Assembly: GCF_900107795.1 (NCBI RefSeq)
Contig: NZ_FNRL01000002.1
Coordinates: 248,001-312,000 of the forward strand
Direction: 5' to 3'
DNA length: 64,000 bases
Origin: Chitinophaga terrae (ex Kim and Jung 2007)
GTDB taxonomy: Bacteria; Bacteroidota; Bacteroidia; Chitinophagales; Chitinophagaceae
The position numbers and the translations under genes are program-made. The notes below the pieces were generated by a model, which did not search any database, had not been told where the DNA came from, and saw only the letters and a program-made list of their open reading frames with translations. Positions 34,642 through 43,866 of this stretch are shown one piece after another (positions within the stretch are counted from its first letter, which is position 1; each line of letters opens with the position of its first letter).

Positions 34642-35460
34642 ATGATCGAACTGCAAGACATAAGAAAGAGCTTTGGCGACAAGGAGATATTAAAAGGCGT
34701 ATCGGCCGTTATGGAATCCGGTAAAGTGAACCTGATCATTGGGTCCAGCGGAAGCGGTAAAACCGTGATGATGAAATGTATTGTTGGCCTGATGGGGGTA
34801 GATAGTGGAAAGATCCTGTACGATAACCAGGATTTTACTGCTATGGATGAGAAAGAGAAAAAAGTGATCAGGCAGCAGATCGGCATGCTGTTCCAGGGAT
34901 CTGCCCTGTTCGACAGTATGACGGTAGAGCAAAACGTGATGTTCCCGTTGGAAATGTTCGGCACCGGAACACTGAAGGAAAAGAAGAACAGGGTAGCCGA
35001 GTGCCTGGAAAGGGTGCAACTGAAAGACGCCGCCAAAAAATTCCCTGCCGAGATCAGTGGCGGTATGAAAAAAAGGGTAGGTATCGCCCGGGCCATTGTG
35101 CTAAATCCTAAATACCTTTTCTGCGATGAGCCTAACTCAGGGCTCGATCCCCAGACTTCCCTGCTGATAGATAAGCTGATCACTGAGCTGACCAAAGAAT
35201 ACAATATCACTACGGTTATCAATACCCACGACATGAACACCGTTATGGAAAGCGGCGATCATATTGTATATATGTACCAGGGGTTGAAACAGTGGGAAGG
35301 AAGCAATAAGGATATTGTTTTCAGCAAGGATCAGCGGTTGAATGACTTCATCTTTGCCTCCGAGTTCCTCCGGGAAGCTAAAGAGATCCGCCAGCTGGAG
35401 ATGTTCAAAGATGGAAATTGGCGGAACCAGCTCAATAAAGGGGAAGGAAAGCAGCCATAA
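34642..35460 (+). CDS. mlaF: MlaF-type ABC transporter ATP-binding protein
   Basis: 272 residues. The ATPase of the Mla lipid transporter. Walker A 'GSSGSGKTVMM' at about residues 34-44, the Q-loop around 'IGMLFQGSALFDSMTV', the signature 'EISGGMKKRVGIARAI' (about residues 136-151) and Walker B 'YLFCDEPNSGLDPQT' with the D-loop, then the switch His in 'VINTHDMNT'. The 'NSGLD' form is characteristic of the MlaF/TTG2 group. It follows mlaE directly and is followed 42 bp later by the sucD promoter. Confidence 0.95.
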   Translation: MIELQDIRKSFGDKEILKGVSAVMESGKVNLIIGSSGSGKTVMMKCIVGLMGVDSGKILYDNQDFTAMDEKEKKVIRQQIGMLFQGSALFDSMTVEQNVMFPLEMFGTGTLKEKKNRVAECLERVQLKDAAKKFPAEISGGMKKRVGIARAIVLNPKYLFCDEPNSGLDPQTSLLIDKLITELTKEYNITTVINTHDMNTVMESGDHIVYMYQGLKQWEGSNKDIVFSKDQRLNDFIFASEFLREAKEIRQLEMFKDGNWRNQLNKGEGKQP

Positions 35461-35502
35461 AAGGCTTTTTTCTATTGGTAGCATAACCTTAAAGGTGCTA
35501 AA

Positions 35503-35533
35503 TTGCAGAATTAGTGAAATCGGCTTATTTTTG
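35503..35533 (+). promoter_or_regulatory. -33/-7 promoter for sucD
   Basis: TTG (35503-35505) is followed after 20 bases by TATTTTTG (35526-35533); the spacing fits the Bacteroidota consensus. The sucD ATG is 46 bases after it. Confidence 0.7.
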
Positions 35534-35579
35534 CCGTCCAGAATCCGATATATAATATTAAACCAATAAAACAAGCGCG

Positions 35580-36461
35580 ATGAGTGTTCTAGTTAATAAG
35601 GATAGCAAGGTGATTGTTCAGGGATTTACCGGTACTGAAGGTACATTCCATGCTACACAGATGATTGAATATGGTACCCAGGTAGTGGGTGGCGTTACCC
35701 CTGGTAAAGGCGGTACTACTCACCTGGAGCGTCCGGTATTCAATACCGTAGCTGATGCTGTAAAAGCAACCGGTGCAAATGTGTCTATCATCTTTGTACC
35801 TCCGGCTTTTGCTGCTGATGCAATCATGGAAGCTACCGAAGCTGGGATTGCTCTGGTGGTATGTATTACAGAAGGTATCCCTGTTCAGGATATGATCAAA
35901 GCTAAAAACTTCCTGCAAGGTACCAAAACCCGCCTGATCGGCCCTAACTGCCCTGGCGTTATCACTGCTGAAGAAGCGAAAGTGGGTATCATGCCTGGCT
36001 TTATCTTCAAAAAAGGTAAGATCGGTATCGTATCTAAATCAGGTACTTTAACATATGAAGCGGCAGACCAGGTTGTAAAAGCCGGTTTAGGCGTTTCTAC
36101 AGCGATCGGTATTGGTGGCGACCCGATCATCGGTACTCCAACCAAAGATGCAGTGGAACTGCTCATGAACGATCCTGAAACCGAAGGCATCATCATGATC
36201 GGTGAGATCGGCGGTAGCATGGAAGCGGATGCAGCTAAATGGATCAAGGAACACGGTACCAAACCGGTAGTTGGTTTCATCGCTGGTCAGACTGCGCCTC
36301 CGGGCCGCCGTATGGGCCACGCCGGAGCTATCATCGGCGGCGCCGACGATACAGCAGCTGCTAAAATGAAGATCATGGCTGAATGCGGCGTTCATGTTGT
36401 AGAAAGCCCTGCCAACATCGGTAAAACAATGGCAGAAGTACTGTCTAAAGTGAAAGCATAA
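35580..36461 (+). CDS. sucD: Succinate--CoA ligase, alpha subunit
   Basis: 293 residues. The alpha subunit binds CoA and carries the phosphohistidine intermediate of the TCA cycle step succinyl-CoA to succinate with nucleotide triphosphate formation. Motifs: CoA-binding '[20 protein letters not shown]' near the N-terminus, '[22 protein letters not shown]', '[13 protein letters not shown]', '[11 protein letters not shown]' and the active-site '[11 protein letters not shown]' with the phosphorylated His. The beta-subunit gene (sucC) is not adjacent, so the two are unlinked here. It has its own promoter and a strong terminator (36487). Confidence 0.97.
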   Translation: MSVLVNKDSKVIVQGFTGTEGTFHATQMIEYGTQVVGGVTPGKGGTTHLERPVFNTVADAVKATGANVSIIFVPPAFAADAIMEATEAGIALVVCITEGIPVQDMIKAKNFLQGTKTRLIGPNCPGVITAEEAKVGIMPGFIFKKGKIGIVSKSGTLTYEAADQVVKAGLGVSTAIGIGGDPIIGTPTKDAVELLMNDPETEGIIMIGEIGGSMEADAAKWIKEHGTKPVVGFIAGQTAPPGRRMGHAGAIIGGADDTAAAKMKIMAECGVHVVESPANIGKTMAEVLSKVKA

Positions 36462-36486
36462 GTCTAGTCAGCAAATCAATATTCAG

Positions 36487-36531
36487 AAAGGTGAAAAGTG
36501 AGGGCATTCCGTCGCTTTTCACCTTTTTTTT
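36487..36531 (+). terminator. Intrinsic terminator after sucD
   Basis: A 12-bp stem AAAGGTGAAAAG/CTTTTCACCTTT (36487-36498 with 36515-36526) leading into a T-run. Confidence 0.85.
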
Positions 36532-36607
36532 AACCCGGATATGGAATTAACGTTTTCCCCGCATCCTGAAAAAGTAAAAGACAATCTATTCTGTAAATAA
36601 CAAGTCT

Positions 36608-39600
36608 ATGAGGTTATTCTTTCAACTGTTCATTGTTTCATTCTTCATAAGCAACTCGATAATGGCCCAGTTTAATTTTAAAGACGCCTGGAAACAGGTA
36701 GACGCGTATAACGAAAAGCAATTGCCCAAATCGGCTGCTAAAGTAGTGGACGATATTTACAACCACGCCAAAAAAGAGAAGAATTATCCCGAACAGATCA
36801 AAGCCCTGGTAAACCTGCTGAACTATGCCTCGCTGGTGGAAGACAGCAGCCTGCTCATAAACTATGAACGGATCAATAAAGAGATAGCCGCAAGTTCCGG
36901 AACCCCGCAAGCTATTTTACAAAGCCTGAAAGCAGAAATGCTTTATTGGTATTTCCAGAACAACAGGTATAAGTTTTATAACCGTACAACCGTCAGAGAC
37001 GATAAAGATGCCGATATCACTACCTGGACTTCAGAAAAGTTCTTAAAACAGATCGGGACCGATTACCAGGCATCTATCGCCAATGCCGCTACTTTAAAGA
37101 AAGTGAAAGTCTCCGATTATGATACGATCATAGTTAAAGGAACAGCCACCGGAAGGGCGGTACGTCCTACCTTATACGACCTGCTTGCTCACCGCGCCCT
37201 CGGGTTCTTTAAAACAGGGGAAGCCGGAATACGCCAGCCGGCCAACCTTTTGCAGGTGAAAGACCCGGCTGCATTTGCGCCTGCCGCTCAATTCGCCGCT
37301 CATACTTTCCAGACGCCCGATAGCAGCTCTTTACAATACCAGGCGATACTGATCTTCCAGGACCTGATCCGTTTCCATGCCGGCGATGCAGCGGCATTGC
37401 TGGATGTAGATGCAGAAAGGATCGGCTACATGAACACCGTAGCCGTAATGCCTGACAAGAATCAATTATACCTCGCAGCCCTCGAAACAGTAATGAAGCA
37501 GTATGGCGATCAACCCGGCGTTACCGGCATTTATGCACTGCTGGCCAATCATTATCTTACCCTGAGTTATGAAAACCAGCAGGACAGCCTCTCGCTGATC
37601 AAGGCAAGGGAGTATGCAGAGAAAGGAGCGAAACTGGCGCCTAAAACCGCCGGAGCGGTACAATGCCGGCAGATCATTGCAGGCATCGATGAAAAGAACC
37701 TGAATATCACAACGGAGCAGGTAAACGTACCCGGTAAACCTTTCAGGGCCCTGGTAACCTACAAGAACGTCGGCAAACTATACCTCCGCCTGGTAAAAGT
37801 TTCTGAAGATCTGAAAAAGAAAATAGATAAAGCCAGCGAAAACTATAAAGACCCCGAAGAGTATTACAGGATACTTCTCGCACAAAACCCCGTAAGATCA
37901 TGGGAGCAGGATTTGCCTGAACCTAAAGACTACCGGGAACATAGCGCGGAAATAAAGATAGATGAACTGCCGGTGGGCCAATATGCCCTGGTTTCGGGCA
38001 ACGGCAGGGATTTTAACCTGAAAAGCGATGCAGTGACCACTCAACTTTTCTGGGTATCTGCCATCAGTTATATCTCTAACCAGGATACATATTATGTGCT
38101 CGACAGAACAACCGGTAAACCTCTTGCCGGCGCCCAACTGGATATCTACATCCAGGAAAGGGGCAAAACGCCGGTTAAAGATACTTCCTATGTTGCCGGT
38201 AAAGATGGTAGCCTGAAGGTTAAAAGAGCCAGGCTGAATTATTACCAGAACCGGCTGTTCGTTTGGAATTACGGGAACGATAAACTGGCGCTGGACGATG
38301 CTTTGCCATATGCGCCAAGCCTGAAGGCAAAAAAAGAATTTCGTACAGTTCTGTTCACAGACCGCCAGATCTACAGACCCGGACAAACGGTTTATTTTAA
38401 AGGGATTGTAACAGAGAAGGGGGTGGATGGAACAAGCACCATACAACCTAATTACCGTACAACCTTAACATTGTTTGATGCAAATGCTTCGAAAGTAGAT
38501 TCCATTCAACTGGTCACTAACGAATACGGTTCTTACTCCGGGAAGTTTGTTTTGCCGGAAGGTAAGCTCAATGGCTATTTCCGCCTGGCTGATGAGAAAG
38601 CAAATGCCAATACCGGCTTCCAGGTAGAAGAATATAAACGCCCTAAGTTTTATGTGAATTTCGATACGCTGAACCAACAGGTTCGTTTAGGCGATAACGT
38701 TACAGTTAAAGGAAAAGCAGTAGCATACGCCGGTAATAATATCGATGGCGCAACTGTTAAATATACTGTTTCAAGAAGCGTGCGATATCCTTATCCGTGG
38801 ATGTTCTGGAAGGTGATAGCGCCTGTTGGGAACAGCCGGGAAATAGCTAATGGCGAAGCTGTAACAAAGGCAGATGGCAGCTTCGAGATCCGTTTCCCTG
38901 CATTACCTGACGAATCGGTAGATAAATCTACCAAACCGATATTCACCTATTCTATTCATGCCGATGTTACCGACCTGAATGGAGAAACAAGAAGCGCCGA
39001 TGAACGTCTTAATGTTGGTTACCAATCCCTGGAACTGAAAATAGAAGCATCGGATAAACTGGATAAAGAACAATTGGCCGCAGTGAAGGTGTTTTCGCAG
39101 GGACTGAATGGCAACTTCCTTCAAAGCAATGTTACGCTCACTATCAGCCCGCTGGAACCGGTGAAAAGACTGATCCGCCCACGGTATTGGCAGATGCCCG
39201 ACCAGTTTGTGATGGATGAGGCTTCGTATATCCGGAACTTCCCGGCAGATCTTTACAGGAATGAAAATGATCCGGCTACCTGGCCACGGAAAGAGGCGGT
39301 AGTGAAACAAACCATCGTTACAAAGGCCGATGGATCGGTGGACTGGACAAAGCTCAAACTCGCTCCCGGCTTTTATGAACTTCAGGTAACGACTACAGAT
39401 CAGTATAACGAATCGGTTACACAGAAAACTACTTTTGAACTGGTTGATCCGGCAGCGAAAACGCTGACAGTACCGGCCTACCTTGCGCTGCAGGCAAGCG
39501 ATAAAGCCGTGGAACCGGGAAATACTGCTACCTATTCGCTGGCAACATCGGTTAAAGACCTGTATGTACTGGAATTAAAAGCAAGACGGGATAACCAGTT

Positions 39601-42600
39601 GGAAAGGAACAACCTGTATGTTGATGGCAGCAGGCAGTTTAGCATACCTGTTAAAGAATCGGATCGCGGGAACATCATTGTTGCCTATGCGGCAGTCAGG
39701 GATAACCGGGTGTTGAATGTGATGCATACAGTGATGGTGCCCTGGACCAACAAGATGCTTGATGTAAAGCTGGCCACGCACAGGGACAAATTATTGCCTG
39801 GTGAAAAGGAAAAATGGACTGTAAATATTACCGGGAATAAAGGCAGTAAAGTAGCCGCCGAGATGGTAGCAAATATGTATGACGCTTCTTTGGACGCGTT
39901 CGTTCAAAATCGTTGGGGCGTTCCCGATTGGACGCCGTTTGTGACGTTCCCTGGCCAGTTTGCAGGCACTAATAATTTTACGCAAAGTACATCCCGCCTG
40001 CATATTAACTATCCCGCTGTCGACTACGGGAACTACGATATCCGGTATGATGAACTGCTAACGCTCACCCCTTATGTTTACCTGGAGAGAATGAGCCCGA
40101 ATCTTTACGGTTCCAGGGCAGCGGGCGCACCGGCGCCGGCCGCGATTACACGCATGACAGTTCAGGCCAGGGAAAAAGTAATGTTGAGAGGCAATTCAAA
40201 TATACAAACACAGGGCATGCTTGCCGACCTCTCTGCCGTAGCTTTAGATACGGTTGCAGCTCCTGCGCCTGCCGCTGAAGTTCCGCTTCGCAGCAACTTC
40301 CAGGAAACAGCCTTCTTTTATCCAAACCTGCGTACAGACGAATCAGGCAATATCATTTTTGAATTCACCATGCCGGAATCCCTTACCAAATGGAATTTCA
40401 TGGCAGCGGCTCATACAAAGGAACTGGCGTACGGCACGATCAATACCAGTATTGTTACTCAGAAAACTTTGATGGTGGCTCCAAATGCGCCCCGCTTTGT
40501 AAGAGAAGGTGACAAGATCAACTTTACCGCTAAAGTTTCCAACCTGGCGGATTCTATGCTCATAGGCCAGGCCAGGCTGGAGCTGCTGGACGCGGCAACT
40601 ATGCAGCCTGTAGATGGCTGGTTCCAGAATCTTTTCCCTGTACAACACTTTACCGCACAAGCAGGGCAAAGCACGGTTGTAAGCTTCCCGTTGCAGGTAC
40701 CTCGCGGCTTTAAAAGCGCGCTGCTTTACAGGGTCGTTGCACAGGCAGGCAACTTCAGCGATGGAGAAGAAAACGCCCTCCCTGTTCTATCCAACTCCAT
40801 GTTGGTGACAGAGGCTTTACCATTGCAAAGCAAAGGTGACGGCAACCAGGCCTATAAATTTGAAAAGCTGTTGCATAGCGATTCTTCATCTACCTTACAA
40901 CAAAAAGGTATTACGGTAGAATATACAAGCAATCCCGCCTGGTATGCAGTGCAAGCCTTGCCTTACCTGATGGAATACCCATACCAATGCGCGGAACAGG
41001 TGTTTAACCGTTATTACGCAAATGCCATTGCAGGGCATATTGTGAATAATGCGCCGGGCATCAAAGCGGTGTTCGATAAATGGAAAACCACTGATACGGC
41101 AGCATTAATGAGTAACCTCCAGAAAAATGAGGAACTGAAATCTGTACTGCTTGAACAAACGCCATGGGTGCTGGAAGCTAAATCGGAAGCTGAACAGAAA
41201 CGAAATATCGCCTTGCTGTTTGACCTGAAGAAAATGTCGGCCAGCCTGGATAAAGCCATCAGCGAACTGGCCGAAAAACAACTGGCAGACGGATCTTTCC
41301 CTTGGTTCGCAGGTCTGTATACCGATCGTTTCATTACCCAGTACATTGTAGCGGGTATAGGTCATATGCAGAAAATAACCGGCAGAACGGATGCAAAAGC
41401 CAATGAAATAGCGGTTAAAGCTATTGAATACCTCGATAAACAGCTGGATAAGGACTATCACCAGCTGCTGAAATCGAAAGCTAAAATGACGGACGCACAG
41501 ATAACCAATTACCAGGTGCATTATTTATACGCCAGGAGTTTCTTTAATGTACCGGCGCCAGCAGACATGAACAAGACCTTTGATTATTACTATGGCCAGG
41601 CCGCCAAATACTGGACCCGTCAGGGTATATATTCACAGGGCATGCTGGCATTGTTGCTGAACAGGAAGGGAGATACGAAAACCGCGGCTGATATCATCAG
41701 GTCGCTGAAAGAAAGAGCTATCAATAATGCTGAAAGAGGGATGTACTGGAAAGAAGTAGAATCCGGGTACAGCTGGTACCAGGCGCCTATAGAAACAGGA
41801 GCGTTGATGGTGGAGGCCTTCTCTGAGATTGGTAAAAATGATGCAGAAGTAACCGGCCTGAAAACCTGGTTGTTGAAGAATAAACAAACAAGCAACTGGA
41901 AAACAACCAAGGCAACTGCGGATGCCGTGTATGCTTTGCTGTTGAAAGGAGATAACTGGTTATCGACAAATGCAACGGTTAATATCAAACTGGGTAATAC
42001 CGCAGTGAAGGCAGACCGGCAGGAGGCCGGAACAGGATACATCAGGCAACAGGTAGCCGCAAAAGATGTAAAACCTGAAATGGGTAATATTGAAGTAGCG
42101 GTATCTGGCAGTAATGGTCAGCCTTCCTGGGGCGCTGTTTACTGGCAATATTTTGAGGAGTTGGATAAGATCAGTTTTGCCAAAACTCCTTTGGCCATAG
42201 AGAAAACACTTTATAAAGTGGAGAACACAGCAAAAGGAGCGGAGCTTACCAGGATTGATGAGCATAATGAACTGAAAGTGGGAGATAAGGTGAAGGTAAG
42301 GATCGTATTGCGGGCAGACAGGCCAATGGAGTACATACATTTGAGGGATATGAGAGCGGCGTGCTTTGAACCTGTAGATGTGATCAGCGCTGCGAGGTGG
42401 CAGGACGGGCTGGGGTATTACCAGAGCACCAAAGATGCATCTATGGATTTCTTCTTCAATAGCCTCGACAAGGGTACTCACGTTTTCGAATACACGATGT
42501 TTGTTACGCATACAGGCAAATATTCAAATGGCGTAAGTATAGCTGAATGTATGTATGCGCCTGAGTTTTCGTCGCACAGCGAAGGAATAAATGTAAAAGT

Positions 42601-42610
42601 GATAGAGTAA
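36608..42610 (+). CDS. Bacterial alpha-2-macroglobulin-like protein with intact thioester
   Basis: 2000 residues, the longest gene. Alpha-2-macroglobulins trap proteases in the periplasm or at the cell surface. Residues 1-21 form a type I signal ending IMAQ rather than a lipobox, unlike E. coli YfhM. Macroglobulin domains occupy the N-terminal half ('TDRQIYRPGQTVYFKGIV' near residue 590 is the MG2-like signature). The A2M domain is near residues 1225-1300 ('NFQETAFFYPNLRTDESG', 'PESLTKWNFMA'). The thioester CAEQ has Cys1461 and Gln1464, in 'YPYQCAEQVFNRYY', then the helical toroid domain. No PBP1C gene (pbpC) lies beside it, unlike E. coli. A terminator follows (42629). Confidence 0.93.
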   Translation: MRLFFQLFIVSFFISNSIMAQFNFKDAWKQVDAYNEKQLPKSAAKVVDDIYNHAKKEKNYPEQIKALVNLLNYASLVEDSSLLINYERINKEIAASSGTPQAILQSLKAEMLYWYFQNNRYKFYNRTTVRDDKDADITTWTSEKFLKQIGTDYQASIANAATLKKVKVSDYDTIIVKGTATGRAVRPTLYDLLAHRALGFFKTGEAGIRQPANLLQVKDPAAFAPAAQFAAHTFQTPDSSSLQYQAILIFQDLIRFHAGDAAALLDVDAERIGYMNTVAVMPDKNQLYLAALETVMKQYGDQPGVTGIYALLANHYLTLSYENQQDSLSLIKAREYAEKGAKLAPKTAGAVQCRQIIAGIDEKNLNITTEQVNVPGKPFRALVTYKNVGKLYLRLVKVSEDLKKKIDKASENYKDPEEYYRILLAQNPVRSWEQDLPEPKDYREHSAEIKIDELPVGQYALVSGNGRDFNLKSDAVTTQLFWVSAISYISNQDTYYVLDRTTGKPLAGAQLDIYIQERGKTPVKDTSYVAGKDGSLKVKRARLNYYQNRLFVWNYGNDKLALDDALPYAPSLKAKKEFRTVLFTDRQIYRPGQTVYFKGIVTEKGVDGTSTIQPNYRTTLTLFDANASKVDSIQLVTNEYGSYSGKFVLPEGKLNGYFRLADEKANANTGFQVEEYKRPKFYVNFDTLNQQVRLGDNVTVKGKAVAYAGNNIDGATVKYTVSRSVRYPYPWMFWKVIAPVGNSREIANGEAVTKADGSFEIRFPALPDESVDKSTKPIFTYSIHADVTDLNGETRSADERLNVGYQSLELKIEASDKLDKEQLAAVKVFSQGLNGNFLQSNVTLTISPLEPVKRLIRPRYWQMPDQFVMDEASYIRNFPADLYRNENDPATWPRKEAVVKQTIVTKADGSVDWTKLKLAPGFYELQVTTTDQYNESVTQKTTFELVDPAAKTLTVPAYLALQASDKAVEPGNTATYSLATSVKDLYVLELKARRDNQLERNNLYVDGSRQFSIPVKESDRGNIIVAYAAVRDNRVLNVMHTVMVPWTNKMLDVKLATHRDKLLPGEKEKWTVNITGNKGSKVAAEMVANMYDASLDAFVQNRWGVPDWTPFVTFPGQFAGTNNFTQSTSRLHINYPAVDYGNYDIRYDELLTLTPYVYLERMSPNLYGSRAAGAPAPAAITRMTVQAREKVMLRGNSNIQTQGMLADLSAVALDTVAAPAPAAEVPLRSNFQETAFFYPNLRTDESGNIIFEFTMPESLTKWNFMAAAHTKELAYGTINTSIVTQKTLMVAPNAPRFVREGDKINFTAKVSNLADSMLIGQARLELLDAATMQPVDGWFQNLFPVQHFTAQAGQSTVVSFPLQVPRGFKSALLYRVVAQAGNFSDGEENALPVLSNSMLVTEALPLQSKGDGNQAYKFEKLLHSDSSSTLQQKGITVEYTSNPAWYAVQALPYLMEYPYQCAEQVFNRYYANAIAGHIVNNAPGIKAVFDKWKTTDTAALMSNLQKNEELKSVLLEQTPWVLEAKSEAEQKRNIALLFDLKKMSASLDKAISELAEKQLADGSFPWFAGLYTDRFITQYIVAGIGHMQKITGRTDAKANEIAVKAIEYLDKQLDKDYHQLLKSKAKMTDAQITNYQVHYLYARSFFNVPAPADMNKTFDYYYGQAAKYWTRQGIYSQGMLALLLNRKGDTKTAADIIRSLKERAINNAERGMYWKEVESGYSWYQAPIETGALMVEAFSEIGKNDAEVTGLKTWLLKNKQTSNWKTTKATADAVYALLLKGDNWLSTNATVNIKLGNTAVKADRQEAGTGYIRQQVAAKDVKPEMGNIEVAVSGSNGQPSWGAVYWQYFEELDKISFAKTPLAIEKTLYKVENTAKGAELTRIDEHNELKVGDKVKVRIVLRADRPMEYIHLRDMRAACFEPVDVISAARWQDGLGYYQSTKDASMDFFFNSLDKGTHVFEYTMFVTHTGKYSNGVSIAECMYAPEFSSHSEGINVKVIE

Positions 42611-42628
42611 TAATATACTCCCGGTGTG

Positions 42629-42676
42629 AAAGAGTATGCTGAAAATTGATTAGGATTTTCAGCATACTCTTTTATC
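42629..42676 (+). terminator. Perfect terminator hairpin after the macroglobulin gene
   Basis: An 18-bp perfect stem (42629-42646 with 42655-42672, beginning AAAGAGTATGCTG), 8-nt loop, trailing T's. The -7-like element of the next gene starts at its last bases. Confidence 0.88.
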
Positions 42677-42680
42677 TTCG
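42673..42680 (+). promoter_or_regulatory. -7-like element (TATCTTCG) directly at the terminator end
   Basis: Seven of eight bases match TAnnTTTG; seven bases before ATG 42688. Confidence 0.4.
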
Positions 42681-42687
42681 CGTGATC

Positions 42688-43722
42688 ATGAGGAAAGTAG
42701 ATTACCTAATTATAGGGCAGGGAATTGCGGGAACCATGTTGAGCTGGTTCTTACTACAGGAAGGTAAGGAGGTGATCGTGATTGATGACGCGAAGCCAAA
42801 TAGTGCATCCCGGGTGGCGGCAGGGATCATAAATCCTGTATCTGGTCGCCGGTTTGAACCTGCCTGGATGTACGATACTATTTATCCGTATGCAAAAGCT
42901 ACTTACCTGCAGCTTTCGGCTTTGCTGCAGGTGCCGGTTTTTACGACCCGCCAGATATGGTCCGTATTCCCATCGGCCCAGCTTCAGGCTGCTTTCCTCC
43001 AAAAAACCACCAATAGCGTTTATACCCAGGTTCCTTCCTCCTTACGCTACGAAACATTTTTAGATCAGCCTTTTGGCGCAGCCATTATCGAAGGGGCTAC
43101 AGTTAACCTGGGATCTTTACTCCCGGCATACCGGAATTATTTGCAATCGTTGTCGGCGATGCTGCCCGAACATTTTGAACTTACGAAACTGGAAGTATCG
43201 GAGCAGGGAGTGAAATATGGCGACCTGCAGGCAGATAAGATCATTTTCTGTGATGGAGTGGCCACTACCCGGAACCCTTATTTTGAGCGGGTAAAATTCC
43301 TGCCAAACAAGGGGGAAGTATTATTAGTGGAGATACCAGGCCTGGAAACGCAGGATATCATTAAGAAAAGTATAACCCTGGTGCCTCAGGATAACGGTCT
43401 GTTTTGGGCAGGTTCTTCCTTTGTGTGGGACTATCCCGACGATCAACCTACTGCAGCGCAGCGGGAAGCCCTGGAAAAAAGCCTGAACCAGTTGCTGAAA
43501 GTGCCGTATGCAGTAAAAGGGCAATTGGCGGCAGTGAGGCCAAGCGGAAATGACAGAAGACCGATAATCGGGTTTCACCCGGCTCACCCTGCTATAGGCA
43601 TCTTTAATGGCCTGGGCACAAAAGGTTGTTCCTTAGCGCCTTATATGGCAAATCACTTTAAAGATGTGTTGGCTAAAAAGGCAGATCTGATGCCGGAGGT
43701 TGATTTAATACGATATTTTTAA
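42688..43722 (+). CDS. FAD-dependent oxidoreductase (DadA/glycine-oxidase type)
   Basis: 344 residues from ATG 42688; a longer form from a TTG inside the terminator is not favoured. Rossmann FAD-binding motif 'YLIIGQGIAGTMLSWFLL' at about residues 5-22, then 'SRVAAGIINPVSGRRFEPAW', typical of DadA/MnmC-C-like amine oxidoreductases; the C-terminal part carries 'AVRPSGNDRRPIIGFHPAHP' and 'GIFNGLGTKGCSLAPYMANH'. The substrate (an amino acid or other amine) cannot be told from sequence. It has no operon partner: a terminator precedes it and aspS follows with its own promoter. Confidence 0.85.
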   Translation: MRKVDYLIIGQGIAGTMLSWFLLQEGKEVIVIDDAKPNSASRVAAGIINPVSGRRFEPAWMYDTIYPYAKATYLQLSALLQVPVFTTRQIWSVFPSAQLQAAFLQKTTNSVYTQVPSSLRYETFLDQPFGAAIIEGATVNLGSLLPAYRNYLQSLSAMLPEHFELTKLEVSEQGVKYGDLQADKIIFCDGVATTRNPYFERVKFLPNKGEVLLVEIPGLETQDIIKKSITLVPQDNGLFWAGSSFVWDYPDDQPTAAQREALEKSLNQLLKVPYAVKGQLAAVRPSGNDRRPIIGFHPAHPAIGIFNGLGTKGCSLAPYMANHFKDVLAKKADLMPEVDLIRYF

Positions 43723-43756
43723 CATGCCGCTGGCAGGAAATGCCCGATCCAAATCT

Positions 43757-43764
43757 TATCTTTG
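43757..43764 (+). promoter_or_regulatory. -7 element (TATCTTTG) for aspS
   Basis: Perfect TAnnTTTG 102 bases before the aspS ATG. The transcript would begin near a small hairpin (TGCCC/GGGCA, 43763-43779) and contain a short upstream ORF. Confidence 0.6.
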
Positions 43765-43772
43765 CCCACTTT

Positions 43773-43841
43773 ATGGGCATAATTGAACAAGTGGATAGTG
43801 GTCGCCAACTGCAGGCAATTGATCCCGTAGGTCATCCATAA
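43773..43841 (+). CDS. Possible 22-codon upstream ORF in the aspS leader
   Basis: An ATG-started ORF of 22 codons ([20 protein letters not shown], then HP and stop) lies between the aspS -7 element and the aspS ATG; it ends 25 bp before aspS. It has two aspartate codons. Length and lack of other support make translation uncertain; it could be a leader peptide or chance. Confidence 0.3.
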   Translation: MGIIEQVDSGRQLQAIDPVGHP

Positions 43842-43866
43842 ATTAAACAAAATCAACTATTTACGC

